This document shows, one piece after another, positions 46,069 through 57,006 of a stretch of 60,000 bases of DNA (positions within the stretch are counted from its first letter, which is position 1; the number at the start of each line of letters is the position of its first letter). The stretch is from contig CM043960.1 of the NCBI GenBank assembly GCA_014529385.2, forward strand, positions 38,667,281 to 38,727,280, written 5' to 3'. Under the pieces are notes generated by a model. The model was not told where the DNA came from. It saw only the letters and a program-made list of their open reading frames with translations, and searched no databases. The position numbers and the translations under genes are program-made. Source of the stretch: Adiantum capillus-veneris. Taxonomy: Eukaryota; Streptophyta; Polypodiopsida; Polypodiales; Pteridaceae.

Positions 46069-47600
46069 CAGAACTCCTAAGGTTAAGGCCAAACATGTGG
46101 ACCACAGTAGGAAAATGCCTAGAAAAATTTGGAGTGAAAGACCCCACCTTGAAGCTACAAGAAGGGATCAGAGAGTTGGACAGGCCTCAACTAAACACTA
46201 GGCCAGTACCATTGAATAAGGTCGGAGAATATTGCGAGGGAGAAGATGGAAACACCACGCTACCAGTAGAATTCCAAGGAGTAGTTTCCAAAGCTATTCT
46301 TGACAGTGGAGCGGGAGTTGCTATCGCCACCAAGGAAATCTGGAAAAAATGGGGAAAACCAGCTTTGAGGGCTACCAGAATGAAACTGCAATTGGCAGAT
46401 GGGTTCATGGAGAAGCCTCTAGGACTCTTAGAAAAATTGATTGTCACTTCGTGCGGAATCGAGTATGAGCATACATTTGCAATAGTCGATTTCGACAAAA
46501 AGAACAATTATGAGATCATCTTGGGACGACCATTCATGAGACAATTGAAGATGGTCCAAGATTGGGATTATGACCACATATACCTCAGACATGGCGAGAC
46601 AACAACTAAAATACACCTGAAAGACCATAGTTACAAAGAGGTGAACCAAACACCTGTGGAAGAGTTTGATTCGGCTACAGTAGCAGGATCAGAACTACCA
46701 GCATGGTTAGGGCAACCAAAAGAGTTATGGATGTGCGGAGCTTCACATTGTGGAAGCTTAAGAAGAGAGGAATGCGTCTTAGAAAGAGCAATTGAGGACA
46801 AGGAGTATATTCCTGAACCTTTCCCTGAAGATGCCTTGGAACCTCTAGAATGGGAACACATACTAGCAACATTGGATGTCTGTACCATTACCGACAGTCC
46901 AACAACAAAATTTTGCGATAAGGATGGCTATGATGTGTTACCCTATTACATGGTAAGCGTTATACCAGAAAAAGAGACGGTAGAACCACCAGAACAAGAA
47001 GAGTTTTACAACTCCTCTGAACATTTGGAAGTAAATGATGATGCAGATAATGAGTGTTCAGACACCTCAAGTGAGCGTGGAAATGAAACCGGGAATATCA
47101 AGTTTTATGATTTTGTTAATCAACACCCTAGACGCCAAGAATGCTATAGGAGGAAACGAGCAGGAAACAAAGCGAGAGAGAACCTGATGCCCAGGATAAA
47201 AGGTAAAACTCACTATTTGATGCTTGTAAAAGCAGAGGATTGTGTAAAAGATCAAATATCAGGAAAATTCTCAAAAAAACAAAAAGAAAGAACGCGAGAG
47301 GAAATAAAACAAGTACGAAAAGCTAAAACCGAAACAAAATCACAAAAATCTCAAAAATCAAAAAAAGAAACAACAAAAGACCAAGAGTGGACCAAACTGG
47401 AGCATAAACAGAAATACCAAGAACTGAAACGGTCTTTGAGAGAGATATGGACTACTAAAGAAGATAGTGATGGTAAAGGGGAGTCAGAAAAGGGGAACAT
47501 GAATGTACCATCACACTATCAAAAATTTACTATCCAGGACAGAAAAATCATCATGACACCACCAGTCAGGGAAAGAACCAACCAAGAATCTTACGATGGG
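46047..47600 (+). pseudogene. P first protease (PR1) and linker
   Basis: Within the 640-codon frame 46047-47969, the retropepsin site AILDSGAGVAIATKEIWKKW has its Asp at 46302. EIILGRPFMRQLKMVQDWDY follows, the usual end of the protease. The next ~350 codons are a charged, K/E-rich linker with no enzyme motif (FCDKDGYDVLPYY; VPSHYQKFTIQDRK), matching B1 and M. The active site is intact; the polyprotein is broken elsewhere. Confidence 0.85.
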
Positions 47601-48690
47601 CCTGAAAATCCAAAAAAGATAGACCTCGCAGAACCAGGTGAAAAGCCTCAGCCGGTCTATATAGCTAACGATTTAGAGCCTGAGGAGGAAGAACAGCTAA
47701 CACAACTTCTCAAGAAGTATAAAGATGTGTTCACTTGGTCCTATAAAGACCTCAAAGGAGTTGATCCAATGATATGCCAACATACAATTCCTTTGAAATC
47801 GGATGCAAAACCTAGCAAACAACGTCCTTACACATATAATGACACATTTGCTAAACGAATCAAAGAAGAGATTGATAAACTGATGGAAGCTGAATTCATC
47901 TATGAGATTGAACATACAGATTGGGTGTCACCCATTGTGGTAGTTCCCAAAAAGAATGGAAAACTGTGAGTGTGTGTAAATCTCAAGAAGGTGAATGCAG
48001 CAACCATAAGGGATAATTATCCCTTACCAATTACAGAACATGTACTTGAGCGAGTGGTCGGGAAACAGGCTTATTCCTTTCTGGATGGGTTTTCAGGATA
48101 CAACCAACTGGCAATAGCAAGGGAGGATCAACACAAAACAACATTTGCCATAGAATCGGGGATTTATGCGTATCGAGTTATGCCATTTGGCTTAACTAAT
48201 GCACCAGCCACTTTCCAAAGGTTAATGACTCACGCATTCAAGGAATACCTAAGAATATTATTAGAAATTTACATGGATGACCTGTGTGTAGACTCTCTTC
48301 TACGAGAGGAACATATTGACCATTTGGAAAAGGTCTTTGAAAAGTGCAGGACATATCGAATATGTCTTAACCCGGAAAAGTCTGTATTTATGGTTAAGCA
48401 AGGCCGAATCTTAGGACACATTGTCTCAAAAATGGCATAACCACTGACCTAGACAAAGTCAAAGTCATTGTAGACCTACCCAGGCCTACTAATACAAAAC
48501 AAGTGCAATCCTTCATGGGACACTGCGGATATTATCGAAGATTCATATACATATATGCGGTTATCGCACAACCTCTGTATCGTTTACTAGTCAATTTCGA
48601 GTGGACCGAGGAGTGTGAAACTTCATTCCAAAAGCTGAAGGAAAACCTTATATCAACACCTGTACTAAAGGCACCAGATTGGGAAAAGAT
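47601..48690 (+). pseudogene. P reverse transcriptase
   Basis: Motifs: FTWSYKDLKGVDPMICQHTI, DWVSPIVVVPKKNGKL, then a TGA (47967-47969) where B1 has CGA (Arg of KLRVCVN), CVNLKKVNAATIRDN, AYSFLDGFSGYNQLA, VMPFGLTNAPATFQRLM, the catalytic IYMDDLCVDS (48270-48281) and GRILGHIVSK. A frameshift at about 48440 interrupts the thumb region, and QSFMGHCGYYRRFIYIYAVI follows. Confidence 0.88.
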
Positions 48691-49090
48691 ATTCCATGTG
48701 CACATTGATGCTTCAGCATATGCCATTGGAAGTATTCTAGCTCAACCTGGAGACGGAACAATGGATTTTCTGGTTTTCTATGCGAGCCGACAGTTAAACA
48801 GTGCGGAAAAGAACTACACAACCACCGAGCGGGAAGGGTTAGGAATGATTTATGCTGTAAAGAAATTTTGGCATTATTTGCTTGCAAACAAATTTGTGTT
48901 CTTCACAGATCATCAAGCTCTTTTGTACCTAGTAAATAAACCTTGCAATACAGTGAGAATCGTACGCTGGTTTATTATATTGCTAGAATTTGACTTCACA
49001 GTGGTGGTCAAAAAGGGTAAAACCCATCTACGAGTGGATCATCTTTCAAGGATACACAACGGGGAAGCTCCTGAAGGAGTCGACGATGAC
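48691..49090 (+). pseudogene. P RNase H
   Basis: HVHIDASAYAIGSILAQPGD (Asp), TTTEREGLGMIYAVKKFWHY (Glu) and FFTDHQALLYLVNKPC (Asp) are all present. VRWFIILLEFDFTVVVKKG and HLSRI close the domain. Confidence 0.85.
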
Positions 49091-49199
49091 ATACCAGATG
49101 CTTATCTGTTCAACATTGAAATGGTACCCAAATGGTCTCAGGAAATTGTTAGCGTTCTTTCCTTTGGAAGCGGGTTTGATAATACGGAATGCAGATACA

Positions 49200-49500
49200 A
49201 ACATCAAACAATTCAACAAACAAAAAACTTCCAGTTGATAACAGGACGGCTGTATCATCTTGGATCGGACCTAATCCTATGATTATGTTTAAATCTGGAA
49301 GAATTCGAGTGCTACCTTGAAGAGGCACATGTCCAGGGTTGTGCATTTCATTGTTCAACTGTGAAGACACACCAGAGACTGAAACAGTTAGGGGTTTATT
49401 GGCCAACTATGTATGCGGACACACATTCTTATGTTACCAATTGTACTATATGTAGTGCCAAACGACCAGTGGACCACGCAACTTTGTTTCAGGTAAACAT
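49200..49500 (+). pseudogene. P first integrase-type H2C2 module
   Basis: LITGRLYHLGSD leads into the module. His codons lie at 49327-49329 and 49348-49350 (H-x6-H), Cys codons at 49442-49444 and 49451-49453 (C-x2-C), with QLGVYWPTM between. A TGA at 49280-49282 lies just upstream. All four zinc ligands are kept, as in B1, although the first and second modules differ widely in sequence. Confidence 0.8.
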
Positions 49501-50043
49501 AGCACCTGCATGGAGTCAATATATCATTGACTTCTTAACCACCAGGACGTTCCTTGAGAACATCACAAGAGCACGGAAAAAAACTATAGAGCTGGAAGCT
49601 CGTGACTTTCATTTAATTGGGAACCAACTCTATAAGCGAGGTAAGGACAATCAACTTAGAATCTGTGCAAGTGAAAGCGAATACCTGCTGATTCTAGAAC
49701 ATGCACATAGCGGAAAAAGTGGAGGCCATTTTTTGGGCGATAAGACGACAAAAATTGTCTTAACCGCAGGAATTTGGTGGCCTACATTGCACATGGATGC
49801 TGAAGAGTTTGTAAAGAGTTGTGGCGTATGTCAACGCACCAAGGTGCCAATAAAAAGAGATGAGATGCCATTATGGCCAATGATGGGAGCAGGAGTATTT
49901 GCAAAATGGGGCATTGATTTTGTCGGACCTATATCACCCCCTGCATATCGCACCCATACCCAATATATCATTGTGGCTACGGACTATCTCACAAAATGGG
50001 TCGAAGCCAAAGTAACACAAAAAGTTGATGCATGCACCACTGC
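49501..50043 (+). pseudogene. P integrase, first part (second H2C2, first Asp)
   Basis: [20 protein letters not shown] repeats the lead-in of the first module, and the second H2C2 follows: His at 49706-49708 and 49727-49729, Cys at 49820-49822 and 49829-49831. The core starts with the first catalytic Asp in [14 protein letters not shown] and [12 protein letters not shown]. The target of C2 lies between the first and second catalytic Asp. The site ACTGC is at 50039-50043. Confidence 0.88.
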
Positions 50044-51639
50044 TGTCATAATAATCAATATCTAATTCTCCTAAATGATTTTCTCATATTAAACTGATCA
50101 TTTAATGTGGGGAAGTGCCAAGGGAGAAAAAGCTAGAATATTGGTTAAGTTAGCAGACCGGCCACAGTAGGGATCCAAAGGAGGGAAAATAGGGATCCAA
50201 AGGGGGGGCCATCTGCAAAAGAGCCATGTGAAACAACGGGCTAAAAAGACCCTAAGGTTCAGCCCATTAAGACTTCCAAAATGCTAAGGTTCCAAAATTC
50301 AAAGGTTGTGTCCAAAGGTCAACCTTAGGGAAAATTGGATGCTTAGTGTGTGCCCAAAAAGTCTTTCTACATCCCTACATGGGAGGGGGCGAGCCCCAAA
50401 GCTAGGGGATGAGAGAGAAAGCCACACACACACACACACAGGCTCCCTTTAAACAAAGGGAATGAGGGACACATGTCAGCTCCCTAGGCCAGATGCCCAC
50501 AAGGTATGCCCAATTCCTATTGGAAGACCCTTGAAGTGGACCAATGAGAATTAGGCTAGAGTAAATCTAGTTTAATTAATTTAAAAACATTTAATAAAAG
50601 AAACCAATAAGAATTAAGTGTCCTAGAAGACTATTGGGCAGTCTCCCAAGGGGTCCAATGAGCATTCAGGAGCCCCATGGCTTGCCTGATTCCTATTGGC
50701 CAGGAGGCAAAGGGGTCCAATGAGAGTTTAGTTTAATTATTTAATTATCTAAAGCTCTCACAAAAGGGGAAAGGGGGACACATGTCAGAAGGCTATCACT
50801 TATGCTGCTTAATCCCTATTGGCTTGACCTGGGGAGGTCCAATGAGGCAAAAGCCAGACTAACTTAGCAGCTAGGGCTCGCCCAAGAGAGAGAGAGGGGG
50901 CTGAGTTTTGCTTGGCATTGATACATCAACACTCTCACACTTGACCATGTGTAAAGGGAAAATACTCTATCTCCTCCCAAGCTTTAATGGAGAGCTCATC
51001 ACCTACTCCAAGCTTGTGAGATAGAAGCCTACATCAACACTCTCTTGGCATGTGGATGCAAATCCAACCAAGAGCCAAGCTTCAATGCATGCTCATCTTC
51101 TCTACCAAGCTAATTACTAAGCTAAGCTATGCTAATATGAGTGATTATGTGAGGAGATGTACTTCTTTCTCGTAAGATACTTCTTTTTCCTCTCAATCTA
51201 CTCTCATACCCTGCTAGCTCTCACCATCTTCGAAGGTGTGTGAGGTCTTGGGTCTGAGAACGGGGATAATTCAAGTTGTGTTTGATTAAGTGTTTTGCTT
51301 GGTGTATGAAGCTTCCATCTTCATTGCACTAGCTCGTCTTGAAGGAACACAAAGAATTGTATTGTACAATGTCTCTCTTGATGGGAGAAACCATAATACA
51401 AAGCCTTTTGGAGGGGGGACCGGCTCCATGCAAATCCGGTCCTCAACTGTTGTCAATAGCTTAATTGCTCTCTCTTTTGAAAGTATTGTCGATGCTATCT
51501 AACTAGGTGTTATGCTTTTTGTTGCTCTCTCCACCCAAGCACTCTTGTAATTCTCATTAGGAATCAACTCTAATGAAATGCTCACTATGTTCATGCTAAT
51601 TTCCGCTACACATAAGATTTTAGGCCATTAAATGTTACA
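50044..51639 (+). repeat. C2 5' LTR, 1596 bp
   Basis: It starts TGTCATAATAATC and ends AAATGTTACA. It contains an AC microsatellite near 50424-50441 and four ATTGG...CCAAT modules (50516-50846). The substitutions against the 3' LTR are one A/C near the microsatellite, one G/T in the CTGAGTTTTG segment and one G/A in the AGCTCGTCTTG segment. Confidence 0.98.
50516..50846 (+). promoter_or_regulatory. Four inverted ATTGG...CCAAT modules in C2 U3
   Basis: CTATTGG followed by CCAATGAG occurs four times: 50516-50523 with 50541-50548, 50631-50637 with 50655-50662, 50692-50699 with 50717-50724, and 50815-50822 with 50839-50846. The gap between arms is 17 bases in three units and 16 in the fourth. 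CCAAT boxes are known binding sites of NF-Y-type activators; use here as an enhancer is inferred. Confidence 0.65.
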
Positions 51640-51640
51640 T

Positions 51641-51652
51641 TGGTATCAGAGC
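51641..51652 (+). promoter_or_regulatory. C2 primer binding site, tRNA-iMet
   Basis: TGGTATCAGAGC begins two bases after the LTR end ACA. Confidence 0.97.
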
Positions 51653-52056
51653 TCAAGGTTTCTCTTTTCTTGCTCAAGAAGGGAGGTCCTCAAGCTAGCT
51701 ACAAATGGTTGGTATTATTAATTGCCTGTGAGTAAGTAGAATAGGGATTTTTCAGCCTTGCAGTGCGCCTGCCTTAGTGCAGTTAACGGGGCATCACCGT
51801 CGAGAGCTATGGTCTTAATAGTGGAGTCCTACGGGGCTTGCCTACGGCTTAACCACTATTGAGCTATTAGAAGCTTGACAGGAGCCGGTGCTGTTTTGGT
51901 GTCGAAAGACCCTCTCTTCTATTCCTTGCAATTAATGGTATTCGAGCCGCGGGTACAGTAGCTTGAGTGCTTTTTCTAAAGGGGTAAAGAGGAGTAGCAA
52001 CTAGGGCTTGAAGTGCCAAAGTACACCTAAAAAGTTTACACCTAAAAGTTGTTAGA
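51653..52056 (+). promoter_or_regulatory. C2 untranslated leader
   Basis: 404 bases between PBS and start codon, with no long frame. It is the expected leader and packaging region. No palindrome like that of P or M is present. Confidence 0.7.
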
Positions 52057-55000
52057 ATGGCTGACAATATTAAAGAGAGTGAAATTAATGTTGATAACTT
52101 TGATTTTGCTCATGAGCAAGCTACTAATGATGCTTCAATGCTTGTTAATTATCTTGTTTCTAGGCTTCAACAAGCCATGGGCAATCCATCTCTCCAAAGT
52201 GAAGTGCAACGGCAGCTCCGTGCTCACGGGATTCTCCAAGCTCATCACCATGACGAGAGAACACCTAGGAAGCCTCCTTGTGAGACTACCAAAAGAGGTC
52301 TCTCTCCGATTCGGGAAGAAGAAGAGAATCCATATGAAGGGCTCAAGAACTTACTTCTTGATGATGCATCTCCTTCCCAAAGGAGAACTCAAGAGCCTCC
52401 ACCGAAGGAACGAGAAAGAAGCGAGTCTCCCGCCACCTCGGCGGAGATGGCTCCACGAAGACGGCGGGCTAAACGCTCTCCATCACCACCAAAGCGGAGA
52501 AGACCATCACACTCTTCTCCACGCCATAATTCAAAGAGGGATGATAAAAAGCAAGAGAAGAAAAAGGCGAGAAAGAGGACACCCTCTTCTCCATCTTCTT
52601 TATCCTCTTCCTCTTATGAAAGCTATGGTGAAGACGACAAAGATCAAGACAAGAAAAAGGCGAGAAAGAGGTCACCCTCTTCTCCACCTTCTTCAAATTC
52701 TTCATCTTCTGAAGAAAGTGATGGTGGAACTTTTGAACCATCAAAAAGAAGAGGCCATAGGAAATCCTATGCCGCATGGAAGAGGTCGTCCAAGCTGAAG
52801 AAATTCAAAGAGGGAGGGAAGAGCATCTCTTTCCTTACCTATGATGGCACCTTCGGTGCTACAGACAAAGTTTTGGCCTTTATCCAGCAATTCGATGCGG
52901 CGTTTGGAGATGAGGGCTTCACGGAGTCCTCTAAGCTACGCCATGTAGCTATGCACTTTCAAAAGTCCGCCAGACAATGGTGGTCTAGCCTACGAGCCAA
53001 CGGTGAAGCTCCACGAACATGGAAGGCTTTAAGAGCTTCCATTATGAAGCAGTTTTTGGCCACCGATGCCAAAGACAAAGTACTCACCGAATGGCGAAGC
53101 TTAAAGCTCTCTCCCAATGAATCCATCCACAAATATGTAGACACGTTTTGGGACCTACAACTCAAAGCCACTGTCTTCAAAAAGTTAGATTTTGGAGAGC
53201 AAAAGCAACAATTTTGTGCGGGCTTAACCGAAGAAATGGCGGAGTATGTCAACTCCCAAAGGCCACGTACCATATCGGCGGTAATACACCATACTATGGT
53301 GGCCTCGCGAATCAATTTCCAAACGGGGGGTAAAAGAAATAATAAGCCCCCGGAAAACAAAGGTTCCAATGAGCCTAAGGGGAAGGACAATGTCCAAAAG
53401 TCTCCTAAGGGCAATTCCAACAAAGCTAAAGAGAAGGGAGTTTACAAAGGAAAGAATAAACTCTCTCCTGAAGAGCTTGAGCGTTATCGTAAAGATAACC
53501 GGTGTTTCAAGTGCGGCGAACAAGGGCATGCGTACCGCGCTTGTCCCCAAAAGAACAACCGCCAAGATCCTCCTAGAGCTTCTTTGGTTGAAATCCAAGA
53601 GGAGGAGATTCACCAAACTCACCACAAAGGATCTCCTCTATGCCATGCTTGGGGAAAGGTAAGAGAACATGATGCTTTTATTCTCTTTGACCCTAGTTCT
53701 ACTCACAATTTCATATCTATGGAGTTAGCCACCAAGCTAGGCATACAATCCTACGAGATGGGAGATATCCTACCCGCAGACAGTGCCTTCAAGGGGCAAG
53801 AAGCTTCAGTCACTCCCTTAATCGGGAAATTGAGGCTTCATGTCCAAGGCTATGTGGACAAAGAGGATTTCTTTATCTCTCCTCTCAAGCATGAGGATGT
53901 AATCCTAGGGGCACCATGGTTTGACCGTCTGGCTGCCCATGTTAAATTTCCTGAAAGGAGAATCTCCTTTAAGTTCAGGGAAAAGGACATGTATATAGAT
54001 GCTAGGGAGATGGGTAACACCATCCCCATTGTACATACACCAGCTTTCAACAAGTCAATAAAGAGCTCTATTTCCGTGTACATGATTTTTGTTAAAGATT
54101 CTCAAAATGAACCTAATGCTTTAGCAAAAGAAAATAAAAGCAACCAAAAGGAATTAGAGTTATCCAATTTTCTCAAGGGGTTTCAAGATGTCTTTATTGA
54201 CGACATCCCTTCTGAGCTACCTCCTAAACGAGGTAATGACGACCATCCAATTGAACTTCTTCCAGGAAGTTCACCGCCTAACAAACCTCCTTATAGAGTT
54301 TCTCAAGCTCAACAAGAGGAGATTATGCGGCAAGTGCATGAGTTAATTGAGAAGGGCATGGTTAGGCCTAGCTCATCTCCATTTTGCTCACCTGTGCTAT
54401 TAGTGCAAAAGAAAGACGGCACATATCGTATGTGTGTCGACTATAGAGCACTAAATAGGATCACTATCAAGAATAGGTTTCCCGTTCCACGGGTAGAAGA
54501 CCTATTTGATAAGCTACAAGGATCGACCTACTTCAGTAGGATTGACCTAAAAAGTGGCTATCATCAAATAAGGATAGTTGATCAAGACATTGTAAAGACC
54601 GCATTTCGTACTACATTTGGTCTTTACGAATACATTGTCATGCCTTTTGGCTTGACTAATGCACCAGCCACATTTAACCGCTTGATGGAGAAGCTGTTCA
54701 GACCTCATCGAACCTTCACTGGAGTGTTCTTTGATGATATTATCATCTACTCTAATTCATTAGAGGAACATAAGCAACACCTCCAGGTAATATTTCAAGT
54801 TTTAAGAGAGAATAAACTTTATGTTAATCGAAAGAAAAGTGAATTTTTCTTGCAAGAGATTCAATATTTAGGTCACATTATCTCTCAAGATGGAATCCAA
54901 ATGGATCCATCCAAGTTAGAGGTAATAAAAGGATGGCCTAAACCAAGGAATCTTCATGAACTAAGAAGCTTTATAGGTATGTGTGCATACTATAGACGCT

Positions 55001-57006
55001 TCATAGAAAAGTTCTCACAAATTGCGGGACCATTACATGACCTAACAAAGAAAAATGTTAGGTATACGTGGTCTGCTAAGGAGAACAATGCTTTCGAAAA
55101 GCTTAAAGAAAAGCTTATCTCTCAACTTGTGCTTACACTACCGGATCTCTCAAAACCATTTGAGGTCCAATGTGATGCTTGTGGTGATTGCCTTGGGGCT
55201 GTTTTGCTCCAAGAAGGGCACGCCATAGGCTATGAGAGTCGAAGGCTCGACCCTGTTGAGCAAGCTCTAGGCATATACGAAAAAGAACTCCTTGCAGTTC
55301 TACATGCCTTAGACTCATGGAAGCACTATTTATTGGGGACTCCTTTCATTCTGCGAACGGATCACCAAAGTCTTAAGTACTTCATGACACAGACCAAGCT
55401 CTCCGACAAACAAATGAGGTGGGCAAATTTCCTTTCGCAATTTCATTTTCATATTGCTCACATTGCTGGAAAGCATAATCAAGTAGCCGATGCACTCTCA
55501 AGACGACCGAGAGTGAATGCGGTTTCCATAGCAACTCACAATGATCTATCTTTAATGATAGATGAGTATGCTATTGATCCCGATTTTAGAGATGTGATTT
55601 CAGCCCTTGCCTTAGGGAAGAAAGAAGAACCATTTACTTTACAAGATGGCTATCTTCTCTATGGCAATAGACTATGCGTTACTAACTCACTACGTGAGAA
55701 AGTAATGTATGAATCTCATGCTCCCCCATATGCGGGGCATAGAGGGATTCAGTCTACCCTAAAGGGAATTGAAACATATTTCTATTGGCCTACCATGAAA
55801 GTGAACATACATGAGTATGTTTCCAAATGTGTGGTATGTCAAAAGACAAAATTTGATAGAGGGAAGCAACTTGGATTGCTTCAACCCTTGCCAATCCCTA
55901 ATTCACCATGGGAGAGCATATCCATGGATTTTATCTTTGGATTGCCTAAGTCTATCCATGGGAATACGGGAATATGGACGATAGTAGACAGGTTCAGTAA
56001 ACAAGCTCATTTTATACCTGTCAAAAAGACTATCAAAGCCCATCAAATGGCAACCCTCTTCATTTCGCAAATTTTCAAGTACCATGGCTTGCCAATGTCC
56101 ATAGTGTCGGATAGAGATCCTAGAATGACCAGTAATTTCTGGAAGGGTCTCTTTGAGAATTTAGGAACAAGGCTAAACTTCTCTTCGGCCTATCATCCAC
56201 AAACTGATGGCCAAAGTGAAATAGCTAACCTAACTATTCTCGATCTACTAAAAGCCTATGTAACGGAAGTAGATCAAAGATCCCAATGGGAGAAGTACTT
56301 ACCCTTAGTAGAGTATGCTTACAATAACACTGTACATACTTCTACAGGAAAAGCACCTTTCGAGGTAATTGAGGGAAGATCAAAAAGTCCCTTGCTACTT
56401 AAGGTACATGGGAAGATCTTCGCTGCAGATGAGTATAGCCGAGACCTACAAGAATCTTTCCAAAATATTAAGGATGTTATCTCTATCTCACAGCAAAGGC
56501 AAAAGGCTGCTGCTGACAAGCACAAAAGAGCCCAAGCCTTTAAAGAAAACGATTGGGCCTTGTTAAAGTTTCCCAAGGCTCGATTAAGGCACACGACGGG
56601 CAAGAATCCTACGGGCCACCAAAAGTACTATGCTAAACTAGCAAAAAGGTACTATGGTCCCTTCCAGATTCTTAGGCCAATCAATGAGATGGCCTATCAA
56701 CTTAAGTTGCCCAATCATTGGCTCATACACAATGCTTTTCATGTGAGCCTCTTAAAGCCTTACAAAGGAGAGCCACCTCAAGAACCAACTATTGAAGACC
56801 CACCGGAGATCGAGGACCACGAGGAGGTGCTGCAGCCCGAGTCCATTCTCCGACATGAAGACAAGGTATTAAGAGGCGGTAAGACTATCCGACGATATCT
56901 TATTAAGTTTAAGAATTATCCTTTTGAAGATGCTAGATGGATGCAAGGCATACAATTAAAGGATAACCTAAACCTTGTCAATGCTTACAATGCTTCCCAA
57001 GAGTAA
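52057..57006 (+). CDS. gag-pol: C2 Gag-Pol polyprotein with chromodomain, 1649 aa
   Basis: One uninterrupted frame. Residues 1-270: basic R/S/K-rich N-terminus. About 270-430: gag core. 483-496: CCHC knuckle CFKCGEQGHAYRAC. 545: protease Asp in FDPSSTHNFIS (D-P-S-S, not D[ST]G). About 765-960: RT with CVDYRALNR, MPFGLTNAPATFNRLM and catalytic FFDD at 891-894. About 1030-1150: RNase H (CDACGDCLGAVLLQ, YEKELLAVLHAL, TDHQSLKYF, VADALSRRP). 1221, 1228, 1258 and 1261: H2C2 ligands. Integrase triad D1291, D1352, E1388 (35 residues between the last two). GPF segment, then chromodomain from about 1594 with RRYLIKFKNYPFEDARWMQG. It makes particles, copies RNA into DNA and integrates it. The start was chosen as the first ATG of the frame (52057). 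The protease variant is the only doubtful residue. Confidence 0.97.
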   Translation: MADNIKESEINVDNFDFAHEQATNDASMLVNYLVSRLQQAMGNPSLQSEVQRQLRAHGILQAHHHDERTPRKPPCETTKRGLSPIREEEENPYEGLKNLLLDDASPSQRRTQEPPPKERERSESPATSAEMAPRRRRAKRSPSPPKRRRPSHSSPRHNSKRDDKKQEKKKARKRTPSSPSSLSSSSYESYGEDDKDQDKKKARKRSPSSPPSSNSSSSEESDGGTFEPSKRRGHRKSYAAWKRSSKLKKFKEGGKSISFLTYDGTFGATDKVLAFIQQFDAAFGDEGFTESSKLRHVAMHFQKSARQWWSSLRANGEAPRTWKALRASIMKQFLATDAKDKVLTEWRSLKLSPNESIHKYVDTFWDLQLKATVFKKLDFGEQKQQFCAGLTEEMAEYVNSQRPRTISAVIHHTMVASRINFQTGGKRNNKPPENKGSNEPKGKDNVQKSPKGNSNKAKEKGVYKGKNKLSPEELERYRKDNRCFKCGEQGHAYRACPQKNNRQDPPRASLVEIQEEEIHQTHHKGSPLCHAWGKVREHDAFILFDPSSTHNFISMELATKLGIQSYEMGDILPADSAFKGQEASVTPLIGKLRLHVQGYVDKEDFFISPLKHEDVILGAPWFDRLAAHVKFPERRISFKFREKDMYIDAREMGNTIPIVHTPAFNKSIKSSISVYMIFVKDSQNEPNALAKENKSNQKELELSNFLKGFQDVFIDDIPSELPPKRGNDDHPIELLPGSSPPNKPPYRVSQAQQEEIMRQVHELIEKGMVRPSSSPFCSPVLLVQKKDGTYRMCVDYRALNRITIKNRFPVPRVEDLFDKLQGSTYFSRIDLKSGYHQIRIVDQDIVKTAFRTTFGLYEYIVMPFGLTNAPATFNRLMEKLFRPHRTFTGVFFDDIIIYSNSLEEHKQHLQVIFQVLRENKLYVNRKKSEFFLQEIQYLGHIISQDGIQMDPSKLEVIKGWPKPRNLHELRSFIGMCAYYRRFIEKFSQIAGPLHDLTKKNVRYTWSAKENNAFEKLKEKLISQLVLTLPDLSKPFEVQCDACGDCLGAVLLQEGHAIGYESRRLDPVEQALGIYEKELLAVLHALDSWKHYLLGTPFILRTDHQSLKYFMTQTKLSDKQMRWANFLSQFHFHIAHIAGKHNQVADALSRRPRVNAVSIATHNDLSLMIDEYAIDPDFRDVISALALGKKEEPFTLQDGYLLYGNRLCVTNSLREKVMYESHAPPYAGHRGIQSTLKGIETYFYWPTMKVNIHEYVSKCVVCQKTKFDRGKQLGLLQPLPIPNSPWESISMDFIFGLPKSIHGNTGIWTIVDRFSKQAHFIPVKKTIKAHQMATLFISQIFKYHGLPMSIVSDRDPRMTSNFWKGLFENLGTRLNFSSAYHPQTDGQSEIANLTILDLLKAYVTEVDQRSQWEKYLPLVEYAYNNTVHTSTGKAPFEVIEGRSKSPLLLKVHGKIFAADEYSRDLQESFQNIKDVISISQQRQKAAADKHKRAQAFKENDWALLKFPKARLRHTTGKNPTGHQKYYAKLAKRYYGPFQILRPINEMAYQLKLPNHWLIHNAFHVSLLKPYKGEPPQEPTIEDPPEIEDHEEVLQPESILRHEDKVLRGGKTIRRYLIKFKNYPFEDARWMQGIQLKDNLNLVNAYNASQE

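Noticed and set aside
51290-51502. 70-codon frame present in both C2 LTRs (also 58608-58820)
   Set aside because: It lies in the LTR, is repeated only because the LTR is, and shows no motif or start context that supports translation.
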